Shown piece by piece: positions 28,760 to 39,189 of a DNA stretch of 64,000 nucleotides. Positions within the stretch are counted from its first letter, which is position 1; each line of letters begins with the position of its first letter. The DNA is from Prorocentrum cordatum (taxonomy: Eukaryota; Sar; Dinophyceae; Prorocentrales; Prorocentraceae). Both the position numbers and the translations under genes were made by a program. The notes under the pieces are model-generated. The model searched no databases and was not told the origin of the DNA. It saw only the letters and a list, made by a program, of their open reading frames with translations. The stretch covers positions 160,678 to 224,677 of the forward strand of contig CAUYUJ010016160.1 of assembly GCA_963575745.1 (NCBI GenBank), read 5' to 3'.

Positions 28760-29700
28760 GGCTTCGCGAGTGCGCGTCCCTAGCCATGTCGGAGGACCCG
28801 TTGCTTCGAGCCCACAGGGTGTTCTGAGGAGTCGAGGGGGAATCGAAGGGGGGGGGCGGCGAGAAGACCTCCCGACCACACATCCCAACACCCCCAGGGG
28901 AGGCGGTGGCGCTCCTGGGGAGTCTCCCTATAGGCTGGGCTCGTGGCCTCGGAGGCGCGAGCGCGCCGTGAGAGCAGTGCCATCGGGAGCGCGAGCGCGT
29001 CGCAGTTTGCAAGAATGTCGGGCCTCGGGGCGCACGCGTGTCACACGGCAGGGGGGAAGCAGTGAGAGCATTTTCCCCCGCTCCCCCGAAAACCTCACAG
29101 TTGGCACGCGCGGGGGAGGCTGCGGTCGAAGTGCAGCTCAGCAGACCCGCCGCCAGCGTTGAGCAATTGGGGGGAGGGGGAGGCGTGGACCGATGAATGC
29201 GGCATGCGTGTTCCCTTTTTTTTCCCGAGGCCTGTACCTCGCGGGGGCGGTTTGTGGCCTTGGCAGCGCGAGAGCGTTGTGATAACATGCATTTGGCACT
29301 GGGATCGCGACCGCGATGCAGGCCAACGACAGTCCGTGGCCTCGGGGGTGCGAGCGCGGCGTGAGCTGTCAGGGACAGATGGCCTCGGGGCGCGCACGCG
29401 TGTCGCAGTGTGCGCTTTGGGGCGCCTCGGGCGCGCCAAAGCTGTTGTCGTACAGAGGGTTGCGGCCTCGGAGGCGGTAGCTTGGCATCGCTCGGACGTG
29501 TGCATTTTTCCTGCATTTTTCACTCGGCGAGGACCATCTAGGAACATCCTTGATCATTTGGCGAAAAAAACCACGCACGAAACCGAAAAAAACACGTCCG
29601 AGCGATGGCCAGATTGTCGTGCAGAGGGTTTTGCGGCCTCGGAGGCGCTAGCAGCGCGTTGTAATTTTTGCCAGGGGCTGGGGCGTGCGGTTTCGGGACC
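28760..29700 (+). repeat. GCCTCGGAGGCGCGAGCG degenerate tandem region
   Basis: About ten diverged units of 80-90 bp carry GGCCTCGGGG or GGCCTCGGAGGCGCGAGCG and CGCGTGTCRCA. It is very GC-rich, and long frames through it reflect composition. Confidence 0.65.
29482..29611. mobile_element. Family F MITE, copy 1
   Basis: Inverted ends TTGGCATCGCTCGGACGTG and CACGTCCGAGCGATGGCCA. The interior shares GCATTTTTC and ACCACGCACGAAACCGAA with 53723-53853. On both sides lies TTGTCGTRCAGAGGGTT, so it sits between two units of the tandem region. Confidence 0.8.
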
Positions 29701-30106
29701 GCGAGCCCGTAGTAGTTCACTGCATGCACCAGCGCCCCCCAGACATGCGGGCGACGTGATTCTGGGAGTAGGGCGATCCTCGGCCTGGTGTCCTCGCGCG
29801 GACTTCAGCCATTGCAGCTGGGGAGCTAGAGCATATATCATTGAGACTTGTAGCATTTGGAACTGGAGCTGCTGTAGGGAACCGGGGATCCTGGCTCACG
29901 CAGCCTGTTGGCATTCCAAGGGGGCCGTCGGATTTGAAGTGTTCCGGCGTCGTAGTGACCTCCTGCTCCAGTTCCTCCACCCCGCAGGGTCGGGGCGCCA
30001 GGTTCCCGCAAAGATAGCCCCGTGCCTGTCCGCCCGCCCCGCATGCCGCCAGCGTGCCCCAAGACTCCCCGAGTATCCATGGCATCTTGCCTCGCGTCTT
30101 CGACAG
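29701..30106. other. Stretch without a recognised gene
   Basis: Mixed composition with open frames on both strands; nothing supported. Confidence 0.4.
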
Positions 30107-30218
30107 ATGGGAACAGAACCCGTCCCAGTCGCTGCGTCCGCTGGGCCGCAATACCTCCCGACCACCCCCAGTAGCCCGCCCGGCGCGTCCTCGACGAATC
30201 ACCCCTGGCGTCCGGCAG
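30107..30218 (+). CDS. Possible 112-nt internal exon
   Basis: After CTTCGACAG the frame reads MGTEPVPVAASAGPQYLPTT and then a Pro/Ser stretch, ending at CCGGCAG|GCGTGG, a GC donor of the kind common in dinoflagellates. Most codons end in G or C. It lies directly before a G/A-rich tract that would be intronic. No family is recognised. Confidence 0.33.
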
Positions 30219-30234
30219 GCGTGGTGGGGGCGGG

Positions 30235-30520
30235 GAGGGGGGTGGGGGAGAGATGGCGGGAGAGAGTGCGGGGCCTCAGGCAGGCGGAGCAAGGGCGGAG
30301 AGGGGGGGGGGGAGCCATGGGGAGGGCTGGGGGGGGGGGGGGGGGAGGGAGGGCGCGCGGGGGGGAGGGAGCGAGAGCGGAGCGAGGGCGCGAGGGGAGC
30401 GAGGGAGGGAGGGAGGGAGGGCCAGGCAAGAGAGGGGCGCGAGCGAGGGAGGGGGGCAGGGGGGGCAGGGGAGGGAGCGAGGAAGGGGGGCAGGGAGGCA
30501 GGAGAGGCAGGCTGGCGGGC
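30235..30520 (+). repeat. G/GA-rich polypurine tract
   Basis: GGGGGGAGG and GAGCGAGGG units; long ORFs here are composition. Confidence 0.85.
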
Positions 30521-30555
30521 ATTCGAAGTCTTCGGACGCAGCTCTCTGTTCTGTC

Positions 30556-30700
30556 ATGGCGCACGAGAACAAGGAGAGTCACGGCCATGCTGCGACGACA
30601 CTGGAAGCCAAGCCGCTCGCGCTGGGGGGGGAGGAGGCGGGAGCTGCGTGCGCATTTGCCTCAGCTCTGCACCGGCTCCGTCACACCCCCCCAGCCGCCC
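30556..30700 (+). CDS. Possible first exon
   Basis: The ATG at 30556 opens with MAHENKESHGHAATTLEAKP, then GGEEAGAACAFASALHRL. Third positions are largely G or C, and the peptide has a normal amino-acid mix, unlike the polypurine tract just upstream. The frame stays open to 30993 through repeat L, so the exon should end before 30826. It could equally be an internal exon. Confidence 0.33.
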
Positions 30701-30825
30701 TGCGAACAGCAGCGAGGCGAGCGGCAGCGCAGGGAGCCCCCGCGGAGTGGGGGAGCGAGGGGGGGGGGGCTGCCAGGCAGGGAGCGCCTGCCCGGAGCTC
30801 GTCCAGTCTGGTCCCAGACTCCGCT

Positions 30826-31016
30826 GTCTGGTCTCGGGGCTCAAGGGACGGGGGTCGATGCACACGGGGGGTCAGCCCGAGCGCGGGTTCCCGCAGGATC
30901 CTGCATGCGGGGCCAGGGTCGCATGGACCCGGGCCTTTGGGTGCAGGATCCTGCAGGATCCTGCAAGGCCTGGCTTCGTCGGGTCTGCACTGACCTGGGT
31001 CAGTGCGTCCCCGGTG
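30826..31016 (+). repeat. Repeat L (GGATCCTGCA module), copy 2
   Basis: Partner of 20395-20580 in the same orientation; contains CAGGATCCTGCAGGATCCTG. Confidence 0.85.
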
Positions 31017-31371
31017 GTCGCCGCACATCCTTGGCACGAGGCGGTGACCAGAAGGGAGGTCGTGGGCGGAAAGCAACCGCCGCATCCAGCGGCCTCGCGG
31101 GCCGACCCCCCTCGGTCGCGGCCCCGCGAGTTCGGGTGCTTCTTTCGCCGCGTGCCCCGCGCAGAACGTATCCGTGCGGCCGCCTATCCCGCTGGATCGC
31201 GACCCGCAGTCCAGAACGCGAGGGCGCGGATGCGGGTAGGTTCGCCGCTCGTGATGGCGAGGGGGATGGGTGACGTGGGAGGGAGGAACGACCTGAAGGT
31301 GGAGGGAGGAGGGATATTTGTAAGCAGGCAGGTTCGCGTCGTGCCGACCAGCGGCGACTCCGCGGACGGCG
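31017..31371. other. GC-rich stretch without a recognised gene
   Basis: Open on both strands; no motif. Confidence 0.4.
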
Positions 31372-31505
31372 TTCAACGCCGAGCGCCGCCGGCGACCCAT
31401 AAGCGGTCGATGTTGAACGATTGGACGTTTCGGAAACGGCCGACTGTTCCATGTGGAACGGTTATCGCGGTGTCAGAGACAGACGCCGAAGTCGACACAG
31501 CACGA
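31372..31505 (+). repeat. Repeat M, copy 1
   Basis: TTGAACGATTGGACGTTTC, CGGCCGACTGTTC and GAAGTCGACACAGCACGA match 32363-32510. Confidence 0.7.
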
Positions 31506-31772
31506 ATTCGCCCCAGATGGGGCGGGAGGAGAATCGGGTCGGGCGAAAGGGGGGGTTTGGGAAAGGGGGGGTTACGAAATCTGCTGCATGCAGCTGGTTT
31601 CGGCCCGACCGAGGGGCCCATTCCTCGATACATGGGCGCCTCCCGGCGCCGGGAGGCGCCGGGAAAATCAGCTACGTGAGCTGATTCTCAACCCCCCCCT
31701 TTGCTATCCCCCCCTTTCGCCCGACCCGAGAGAAGTCGGGACGGTGACAGACGCGGCGGGCGCGGCGTCCAG
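31506..31772. other. Stretch without a recognised gene
   Basis: CGGCGCCGGGAGGCGCCGGG near 31649 and GCTACGTGAGCTGATTC. No gene. Confidence 0.4.
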
Positions 31773-31925
31773 GCTATGCTATCCTGTGTCCTGGCGGCCT
31801 GCGCGGCGTCCTCCCGCGCCGAGCGCACCCAGATGGTCATGGCGCCCGACGCCGCGTCTCTGCTGGACCCGCTGGACCTGGCCGTCGCCGAGTCCGGAGG
31901 CGGCGGTCGGATCTGCACGAACGTC
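31773..31925 (+). CDS. Possible internal exon, unknown protein
   Basis: An AG|G acceptor (GGCGTCCAG at 31772) is followed by about 50 codons, over 90% ending in G or C, reading LSCVLAACAASSRAERTQMV and then DAASLLDPLDLAVAES. The amino-acid mix is normal, and the antisense frame is poorer. The frame meets a stop 30 nt after the biased part, so a donor is expected near 31900-31930. No family is recognised. Confidence 0.45.
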
Positions 31926-31964
31926 GGGGGCGGAAAAGAAAGGGGTGATGACTAGGGGGGGTGG

Positions 31965-32112
31965 ATATCATGGCGGGGGCCATGATATTTCCCCAGATTT
32001 CAGGGCACCTCTTCTGATTTCATTACGTCCCTGGCCCCCCCGCTGGGCCGCGCACATGCCGCCGGTCATGATTTGCACCCCCCCCTCTTGGACGCCCCCC
32101 TCTTTGCCGCTC
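31965..32112 (+). repeat. Repeat N, copy 1
   Basis: About 93% identical to 54226-54372: CATGATATTTCCCCAGATTT, CATGCCGCCGGTCATGATTT and GCCGCTCCCGA blocks. Confidence 0.85.
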
Positions 32113-32119
32113 CCGAGAA

Positions 32120-32312
32120 CGAAATGGGCACGGAAAGAATGGGCACAATGCCCAACAGCAGATCTTCTTCGTTTTGAACAGCACTCGCTGTCCACGCCAC
32201 CGCGGCCTGTGTCCATGCGAGAGAGAAGGCCGCCTGCCGAACAGCGGTCGCTGTTGGTTTAGGGCGACATTTGTTGTTGGGCAGTGCACCCATTCTTTCC
32301 GTACCCATTTCG
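32120..32312. mobile_element. TIR element I
   Basis: About 42-bp inverted ends: CGAAATGGGCACGGAAAGAA then TGGGCACAATGCCCAACA on the left, the matching reverse on the right. The interior is about 110 bp and non-coding. A single copy in this window. Confidence 0.8.
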
Positions 32313-32362
32313 GGCGTCCAAATCGGAGATCGTCAACAACTATTGTAGGCTCGCGTGCCCCG

Positions 32363-32510
32363 CCGCTTGCGTTCGACGTTCAACACCGCCAGCGACCCAG
32401 AATCAGTCGATTTTGAACGATCGCACGTTTCCGAAAAGGCCGATCGTTCAAGGTTGAACGATCACCCCCACGGTCTGAGGAACCAGCGCAGAAGTCGGCA
32501 CGGCACGAGC
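32363..32510 (+). repeat. Repeat M, copy 2
   Basis: Partner of 31372-31505. Confidence 0.7.
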
Positions 32511-32589
32511 GTGCTGTACATCATCAGAGTGAGGGGGCCGAGCGGTGATCCATTTCCCCTGGGTGCGTGGCTGAAGTGGGACTTCTCAG

Positions 32590-33130
32590 ATCGTGCTTCG
32601 ACCCTCCGTTTACCACGACAGCGGCTCCCGCCCGATAATTGATTCAAAATCGACTTTTCGCGCGGGACGTCCTCGCAATCAATCGAGGAATCGCGCCCTT
32701 GCGTGGTACTTTCTAGCCGTCTATTGGGACACCGCGCCTTCGACACTCAGGAATCATGCCGTCGCGTTGGACTGCCCCATGGTGCACTTGGGAATTGCGC
32801 TACTGCTCGAGACCTCCGCTGACGCTTCGGCGACTGGCCCGCTCGACCCCAGCCGTCTGGGCCCGTCCGTGCGCTCCGCCCGGCAAGGTGCGCCCGCCAG
32901 GCCCGCCCGTCTGGTTCTGCCGCTTGCACTCCCGCTCCTGACCCCCCGCGCCTCCATCCTTCCCTCCCCCCCCCCCCCACTTGTCTCGTCCCTCCTCCCT
33001 TCCTTCCCCTGCTGAGGAGCTGCGCCAACTATACACGTGGCAGTTCAGGGCGATGTGCCCCGAAGGGGTCGTACGATCGACGACGAAGAGTGCGAGCATC
33101 GAGGGTTCGGGATATGCTGTTGCTGGTTAC
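32590..33130 (+). repeat. Diverged segmental duplication, copy 1
   Basis: The order CGGTTTACN.. ..GGCTCCCGC, then GCCCGCTCGACCCC, CTGCCGCTTGCACTCC, a pyrimidine tract, GCTGCGCCAACT and GACGAAGAGTG recurs at 33285-34440. Confidence 0.65.
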
Positions 33131-33539
33131 TGGTGTTGTTTTCGTTGAAAATTCATTTCACAAGAATGATAATTGTTGATCCCCCCTGCCCAGTGCACAT
33201 TGAATTACAGCGCTCCTCCCGGGGTTCGCACGCTGTTTTTGTTTGGGAAACAAAGTCTTGGTCCTCAAACTGTGTCCTTGGCCCCCGGTTTACGCAACAA
33301 CACCGGCTCCCGCTTGATGCTTCCTCACCCTTTCTTTCAATTTCGCGCTTTCACGCGGGATTTTCTTCAAATTCATGCTAGAGTCGCGCTCTCGCGTGGC
33401 ATCTCCCTGCAATTCGTGGCGGCGCCGTGCGCCCAGGACTCACGAACCACGCTCTCGCTTCTCGAAGCCCCAGCGACTTGCTGGGACTCGCGCCGTCGCT
33501 CGAAACTGCCTTGCGATTCATGTTTCGGGGGAGCGTAAG

Positions 33540-33730
33540 ACCAGGGTTTGCCAGGACTCGGGTTCGCCATCGTTTTTTGACGACCGCGCCTCGGATTTTG
33601 ACGAGGAGGAGTTTCGTGGGACGTCTGCAGCGGGAGGCCTCGTCAAAATGCAGGCTCGGCCTCGTCATTTTTTTGACGACCTCGTCGGGGATTTCCGAGT
33701 CCCCTGTACGTACCCAGGTCTTACGTCCCC
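33540..33730 (+). repeat. Repeat O, copy 1
   Basis: CTCGGGTT.GCC.. ..CGTTTTTTGACGA, GTNTGCAGCGGGAG and CTTACGTC blocks match 54060-54220. Confidence 0.6.
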
Positions 33731-33869
33731 CTGAATGTTGCATCGACGCTCCAGCGGCCCGCCCGCTCGACCCCGGCCTTCTGGGCCCGCCCGCCCGCCC
33801 TGCCCGGGTCTGCCCGCCCGCCCGCCCGTCTGGCTCTGCCGCTTGCACTCCGGTTCCCAGCCGTCCTCC

Positions 33870-34050
33870 TGCAGATCCTCCTCCACCTCCTCCTCCTCCT
33901 CCTCCCCCTCCTCCTCCTCTCCTCCTCCTCCCTCCTCCTCCTCCTCCTCCTCCTCCTCCTCCTCCTCCTCCTCCTCCCTCCTCCCCCCTCCTCCTCCTCC
34001 TCCTCCTCCTCCTCCTCCTCCTCCTCCTCCTCCTCCTCCTCCTCCTCCAG
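33870..34050 (+). repeat. CTC microsatellite tract
   Basis: 180 bp of (CTC)n. Confidence 0.9.
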
Positions 34051-34074
34051 CTGTCTCACCGCCCACCGCACCGC

Positions 34075-34247
34075 CCCAGCCCCACCCGAAGGCCACGACG
34101 TGCCCTCCACTTCCAGTGGGCGGGGGTGTCGGGGAGCACTGACAAAAGCACACGGAGCCCGTACCCCCCCCCCTGAACCCGAAATTCGGGTCAGAATTTT
34201 GGGCCTTCGGGTTGGGTTAGGGGTGGTCTGGTAGGTAGTCACAGCCG
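34075..34247. mobile_element. Family H MITE, copy 2
   Basis: CCCCACCCGAAGGC and CCTTCGGGTTGGGTTAGGGG inverted ends; the core ACCCGAAATTCGGGT is palindromic. Partner of 19576-19727. Confidence 0.75.
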
Positions 34248-34440
34248 TCCTCCTGCAAGCCCTTGTCGTGCGCCACCCTGCTCCCTCCCCCGTGCCTCTT
34301 TTCCCTCCTCCCTGCCTTCCACTCTTGCAGGGGCTGCGCCAACTCTACGCGGCAGGCAGGGAAGGTGTACCCTCAAGGGGGGGGGGACGATCGAAGACGA
34401 AGAGTGAGAATATCGAGGGTTTGAGATGTACGTATTGTGT

Positions 34441-34758
34441 GGCACGCGAGCAGATACGAGCGATCGGTCGTAACACGGGTGTTGCTGTTGATTGTTGTTG
34501 ATTGTGTAAGTTGTTTGTTGCTGCTGCTCTTGTTTGCTGTTTGTTGTTGTAGCGCTTGCCAGCGACCCGCCCGCGACCAAGCTGCGGCCCACCCCGCGAC
34601 CCACTTCGCGACCCACCCGCGACCCCCCCTGCGCCCTCACCACGCTCTTATCCGCAATTGCGGGGGGTGCTGTCGGGACCTCCTGTCTGCCGAGCCAGAC
34701 GAGCACATGGTCCAGCCTTCCACATGCCACAGTACACTGAACCACAACTTACCGACAA
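34441..34758. other. Stretch without a certain gene
   Basis: GTTGTTGATTGTTGTTG near 34480 and CGACCCACTTCGCGACCCAC near 34595 are short repeats. Two plus frames are open but unsupported. Confidence 0.4.
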
Positions 34759-35154
34759 TCATGTATTGCGAACTTGTATTGCGACCACGTCGATGACTCG
34801 GTCATGAACTTGCGTTCGCTCGTGCTCTGGCCGCGCATGTCTTCCTGCCTTGACATCGGGACTCCGGACTGACGGTGCCAACACGAACACCCGAGTGTCC
34901 GAATGCGCGTTGCGAGCTTTCGCGAGCAAGTGTCCGTGTGAATGCATGTCGCGATTTGCGTTGGCATCGCAATTGTTGATCGCTCGCGCGTGCCAAGTTC
35001 TTGTGCGCTTCGCGCGTTCCGTAGCGGAGAAGTACTTGCTGCCACCGTGGCAGACATGTCGCGGCTTGAATTTGCACGCGAGCCCATAGGGGTCGTTGGT
35101 ATCCAGCGCGCCGATCACCCTCTCCAGGAGCCCTTCCAATCGCACTATATCGGC
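34759..35154 (-). CDS. Possible minus-strand terminal exon
   Basis: On minus, an AG|G acceptor (CAAACCTAG, ending at 35155) opens a 131-codon frame with a normal residue mix: RLEGLLERVIGALDTNDPYG, then HVCHGGSKYFSATERAK, a His/Asn-rich segment and a TGA at 34759. About 75% of the first 40 codons end in G or C. Upstream on minus lies the long minisatellite, which would be intron. The antisense plus frame is also open and fairly protein-like, so strand is not settled. No domain is recognised. Confidence 0.38.
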   Translation of the reverse strand, partial: ADIVRLEGLLERVIGALDTNDPYGLACKFKPRHVCHGGSKYFSATERAKRTRTWHARAINNCDANANRDMHSHGHLLAKARNAHSDTRVFVLAPSVRSPDVKAGRHARPEHERTQVHDRVIDVVAIQVRNT

Positions 35155-35159
35155 CTAGG

Positions 35160-38140
35160 TTTGCCGCGCCCACTCCAGCCGCCACCCACTCCAGCGCCTA
35201 CACCAGCGCAGAGGCCAGCACCGGCCCCAGCCCCGCCCTGGCGCATTCGCCAGCTCCGACACCAGCACCCTCGCCATCATCAGCGCTTGGACCTACGACG
35301 CTGGCACTCACGCCAGCGCCTACACCAGCACCGACGTCAGCACCGACTCCACCAACGCCGGCCATCTGACGACAACGCACCAGAGGATTCATTAATCAAG
35401 CATGACCGCGAGGACAAGGTTGACCAAGACAAAGGCGCCCGACTGGTGCGCAAACTAAAGTACGCCGACGCCTACACCAGTACCGATGCCAGCACCGAGA
35501 TCCAACCGGCTACCATGATTCCTCCAGCACGTGCCACTCACATGTGCCTTGTTCGACTCTCCATTTCACTTACACCAGCGCCGACGCCAGCACTGACGTC
35601 AGCACGAACGCCGGCGCCTGCGTCAGCACCAACGCCAGCGCTTACACCCACCAGCACCGATGTCATCACCGACGCCTGTATCAACGCCGACGCCTACACA
35701 GGCACCGTTGCCTGCACCGACGCCAGCAGGAACGCCTGCAATGGCGCCGGCACCAACGACGCCTGCACCGATGCCAACACAGACTTCCGCACCTGCGCCG
35801 GCACCAACGCCGGCACTTGCACCAGCGGCACGACGAATACCACGCGCAGCAGGACGGATACCAAGAGCTGCACGTCGACGAGCACGCGGGACACCATGGG
35901 CAGCACGGCGGATGCGCAGCACGACGTCTGCCAACGGCTTTAGCACCGACGCCAGCACCGACGCCGACGCCTAACCCGACACCAATGCCGCCTTGACCTG
36001 CATTCGACCCGCGGTCGAATGAACCCTGCTCCCAGCGTCTTATCCCTCCCCATTGGATAACGAGTGCGCCACCCATCACTTCTATCCCTAGCTCCGACTC
36101 CCCAGCCCAGACGCCCAGCTCCGACGCCAGCACCACCGCGGGCGCCTACGCCAGCGCAGACGCCAGCACCGACCCCAGCACCCACGCTTGTGCCTATGCC
36201 TTCACCGACGCCAACGCCTACACCAGCACCGACGCTAGCACCGACGCCAGCACCGACGCCAGCACCGACGCCGACGCCTAACCCTACACCAATGCCAGCG
36301 CCTTCACCTGCATTCGACCCGCGGTCGGATACACCCTGCTCCCGGCGTCTTATCCCTCCCCATGGGATGACGAGTGCGCCACCCATCTCTTCTATCCCTA
36401 GCTCTGACTCCCCTGCTCCGACTCCCTAGCTCCGACGCCAGCACCACCGCCGGCGCTTACGCCAGCGCAGACGCCAGCACCGACACCAGCATCGACGCTT
36501 GTGCCTATGCCTTCACCGACACCAGCGCCTACCCCAGCACCGACGCCAGCTCCAACGCCGATGCCCAACTCGACACCAATGCCAGCGCCTTCACCTGCAT
36601 TCAACCCGCGGTCGAATACACCCTGCTCCCATCGTCTTATCCCACCCCATGGGTTCACGAGTGCGCCACCCACCACTTCTATCCCCAGCTCCGACTCCCC
36701 AGCTCCGTCGTCCAGCTACGACGCAAGCGCCACCACCAGCGCCTACGCCTGCGCAGACGCCTGCACCGACATCAGCACCCTCGCTTGTGCCTATGTCTTC
36801 ACCGACGCCAACGCCTACACCTGCACGGACGCCAGCACCGACGCCGACGCCTAAGCCGACACCAATGCCAGCGCCTTCACCTGCATTCGACCCGCGGTCG
36901 AATAAACCTGGTTCCGGCGTCTTATCCCTCCCCATGGGATAACGAGTGCGCCACCCATCACTTCTATCCCTCGCTCTGACTCCCCTGCTCCGACTCCCTA
37001 GCTCCGACGCCAGCACCACCGCCAGCGCAGACGCCAGCACCGACACCAGCACCCACGCTTGTGCCTATGCCTTCACCGACGCCAACGACTACCAGTACCG
37101 ACGCCAGCACCAACGCCGATGCCTAACCCGACACCAATACCAGCGCCTACACCAGCACCGACGCCAGCACCGACGCCAGCACCAACGCCTGCGTCTACGC
37201 TGGCACCGGTGCCCTCGCCTGCACCAGCACAGACGCCAGCACCGACGCTTGCTCAAACGCCAGCGCCTACGCCTGACCCGACTCCAACGCCGACGTCAGC
37301 ATCACCGCCTACGTCTACTTCGACGCCAACGCCAGCGCCGACGTCAACACTGACGCCAGCAGCACGAACGCCGGCGCATCTGACAACAACGAACGCTGAC
37401 GCCAGCACTAACGCCGGCTGTCCGACCCAGCCCCAAGGACCTACGACGCTTGCACCAACGCCAGCGCCTACACCAGCGCCGACGTCAGCACCGACTCCAC
37501 CAACGCCGGCCATCTGACGACAACGCACCAGAGGATTCATTAATCAAGCATGGCCGCGAGGACAAGGCTGACCAAGACAAGGGCGACCGACTGATTCCAC
37601 TGCCTCTCCCAATGCCCACTTCCCTCTGTCTTCCCACCCGCACCTCCACTGCCTCACCAGCGCCAGCACCAATGTCGGCACCTTCGCCAGCGCTGACGCC
37701 AGCATTGACGCCAGCATCAACGCCTACGCCAGCACCAACGCCAGCTCCTTCACCAGCGCCGACGTCAACCCCTACGCCAGCACCACCGCATGCGCCTAAC
37801 AACACCAGGGCGCCGGTGAGCTGACCAGCTGACCGGTACGCGCCAGCATCAGCACCAGCGCTGGCGCTTTTGCCAGGGCCGACGCAAGCACCGACGCCAG
37901 CATCAAGGCCTGCGCCCTCGCAGGCATCAACGCCGGGGCATACAACAGCGCCGACGTCAGCCTCTATGCCAACTCCAATGCCCCCGCCTACGCCGACACC
38001 AACGCTGGCGCACTGGGGAGCTGACCAATTGACCAGTGTACACCAGCGCCCGCGCCAACGCCGGCACCTCGCCAGCGCCGACGCCGGCACCGTCGCCGTT
38101 TCCAACGCCTTCGCCTACGCCGGTACCAACGTCAGCGCCT
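35160..38140 (+). repeat. ACGCCAGCACCG minisatellite complex
   Basis: Nearly 3 kb of 6-, 12-, 15- and 18-bp units built from GCCAGCACC and GACGCC. A higher-order unit of 286-312 bp repeats four times (35999, 36311, 36597, 36888), each starting with ATTCGACCCGCGGTCGAAT, a hairpin, and TCTTATCCCTCCCCAT. A 125-bp block at 35320-35450 recurs almost unchanged at 37465-37592 (CGCACCAGAGGATTCATTAA). Frames are Thr/Pro/Ala-rich on plus and Gly/Val/Ala-rich on minus and are broken repeatedly. Confidence 0.9.
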
Positions 38141-38154
38141 CCGTCGGCGCAACG

Positions 38155-38301
38155 ATGAGCCGAGGGGACGATGGGGACGAGCAGATGTCCAGCTCGCCGG
38201 AGTTGAGCACTCCCACGGTGTCCATCACGACGGAGATTAACACCTTCTTCGACGTGGCTGTCCTAGTCTTCATCTTCGTGGAATCTCTGATCAAGATCTG
38301 A
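38155..38301 (+). CDS. Possible exon with an ion-channel S2-like helix
   Basis: From the ATG at 38155 the frame leaves the minisatellite and reads an acidic Ser-rich start (MSRGDDGDEQMSSSPELS), then NTFFDVAVLVFIFVESLIKI, then TGA. The F-x2-E-x3-K spacing in a hydrophobic helix is that of the second helix of voltage-gated cation channels. About 83% of codons end in G or C. A GA donor just before the stop (ATCT|GACG) would extend the reading. The exact antisense frame has the same bias and is also open, so neither strand nor identity is secure. Confidence 0.35.
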   Translation: MSRGDDGDEQMSSSPELSTPTVSITTEINTFFDVAVLVFIFVESLIKI

Positions 38302-39189
38302 CGTAGCGATCCCATTGTCCTGTCATAGAGGCCAGGCAGGCGGTGAGCTCTCTGAGCAGCCGGAGTTCTCCGCTTCCCCTGGTCCTCTTCTCTCTCCCCT
38401 TCTTTTATTGGCTGCCACCCCAAGGGTGCGTCCACTCTGCCGCGTCCCGTCCCTACGTGGTAGGACTCGGGCAGGCCTTGCAGGGGTCACCCAGGCTGAT
38501 ATCTGATTGTACCGCTGGCGAATTCGGTTTCCTCCCTCCTCCCTTCTCCTTCCTCCCCTTGTCCCCCCTCTCCTTCCCGCCCCCGTTTCACCGAGACGAT
38601 TTGGGGTGAGTTCGTATCGCGTAGAGCTCTGGTGCCAATGAAGGGGGGCAAACCGGACACTTTTAGAAATTAGGTTTGCGTGCTGGCTCCGTTTGTGCAC
38701 TTGTCTTTCTTTTTGTCCTCCTTCCCTGTTTCTCCTGGAACTTGTTGCCGTAACTTCGGCCACGTTCGCAGGACAGCCTCCGTCCACTTCCTGTGCATGT
38801 GCGGTGCCGCTGCGCTTGACCTCGTTTCTTCGTGCTGTTCGGCGTTTGCCGCGCGCAAGGTAGAGTGACGTTTCGAGCGCCACATGAGCGCGCAACTATG
38901 GTGATGTTCTGATTCTGGGCGTTGGATTCAAGATCTCTTGGGCGCTGTGTCTTCATCTGCATCAGGTTTGAGAGTTCGATTGAAAATCGTGGGGGGCATC
39001 CACGTCACAACTACTTTTAAACGGTGCCCTATCCCCCGTCTTCGATGTTTGATATCAGCCGCCAAATGCACCTGCAGCCGGTCCAGCGGTGCAGCGAAAC
39101 AGGCTCAGAATGATCCGCTTGGTATGCGAACTTGTCATCCCAGGACCGGCTTGGGAAAACATGTGCGTGCGGGCGGGGCAGCAGGAGTG
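38302..39189. other. Stretch without a recognised gene
   Basis: Unique-looking, pyrimidine-rich near 38520-38590. A minus frame through 39020-39600 is open for 190 codons but mixes GC-rich repeats with complex sequence. Confidence 0.4.

Larger units (their letters stand above)
33285..34440 (+). repeat. Diverged segmental duplication, copy 2
   Basis: Same order of blocks as copy 1, but lengthened by CTC expansion (33870-34050) and by the family H MITE at 34075. No coding frame is convincing in either copy. Confidence 0.65.

Noticed and set aside
29159-31273. A 704-codon plus-strand ORF, the longest in the window
   Set aside because: It spans the degenerate tandem region, a family F MITE, a polypurine tract and repeat L. 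Length is explained by GC-rich DNA with few stops; only two short stretches inside look coding and they are listed separately.
30054-31679. A 541-codon plus-strand ORF
   Set aside because: Overlaps the previous case in another frame; composition only.
35160-38140. Thr/Pro/Ala-rich secreted or cell-wall protein encoded by the minisatellite
   Set aside because: Frames are interrupted many times, unit lengths are not all multiples of three, and the opposite strand is equally open.
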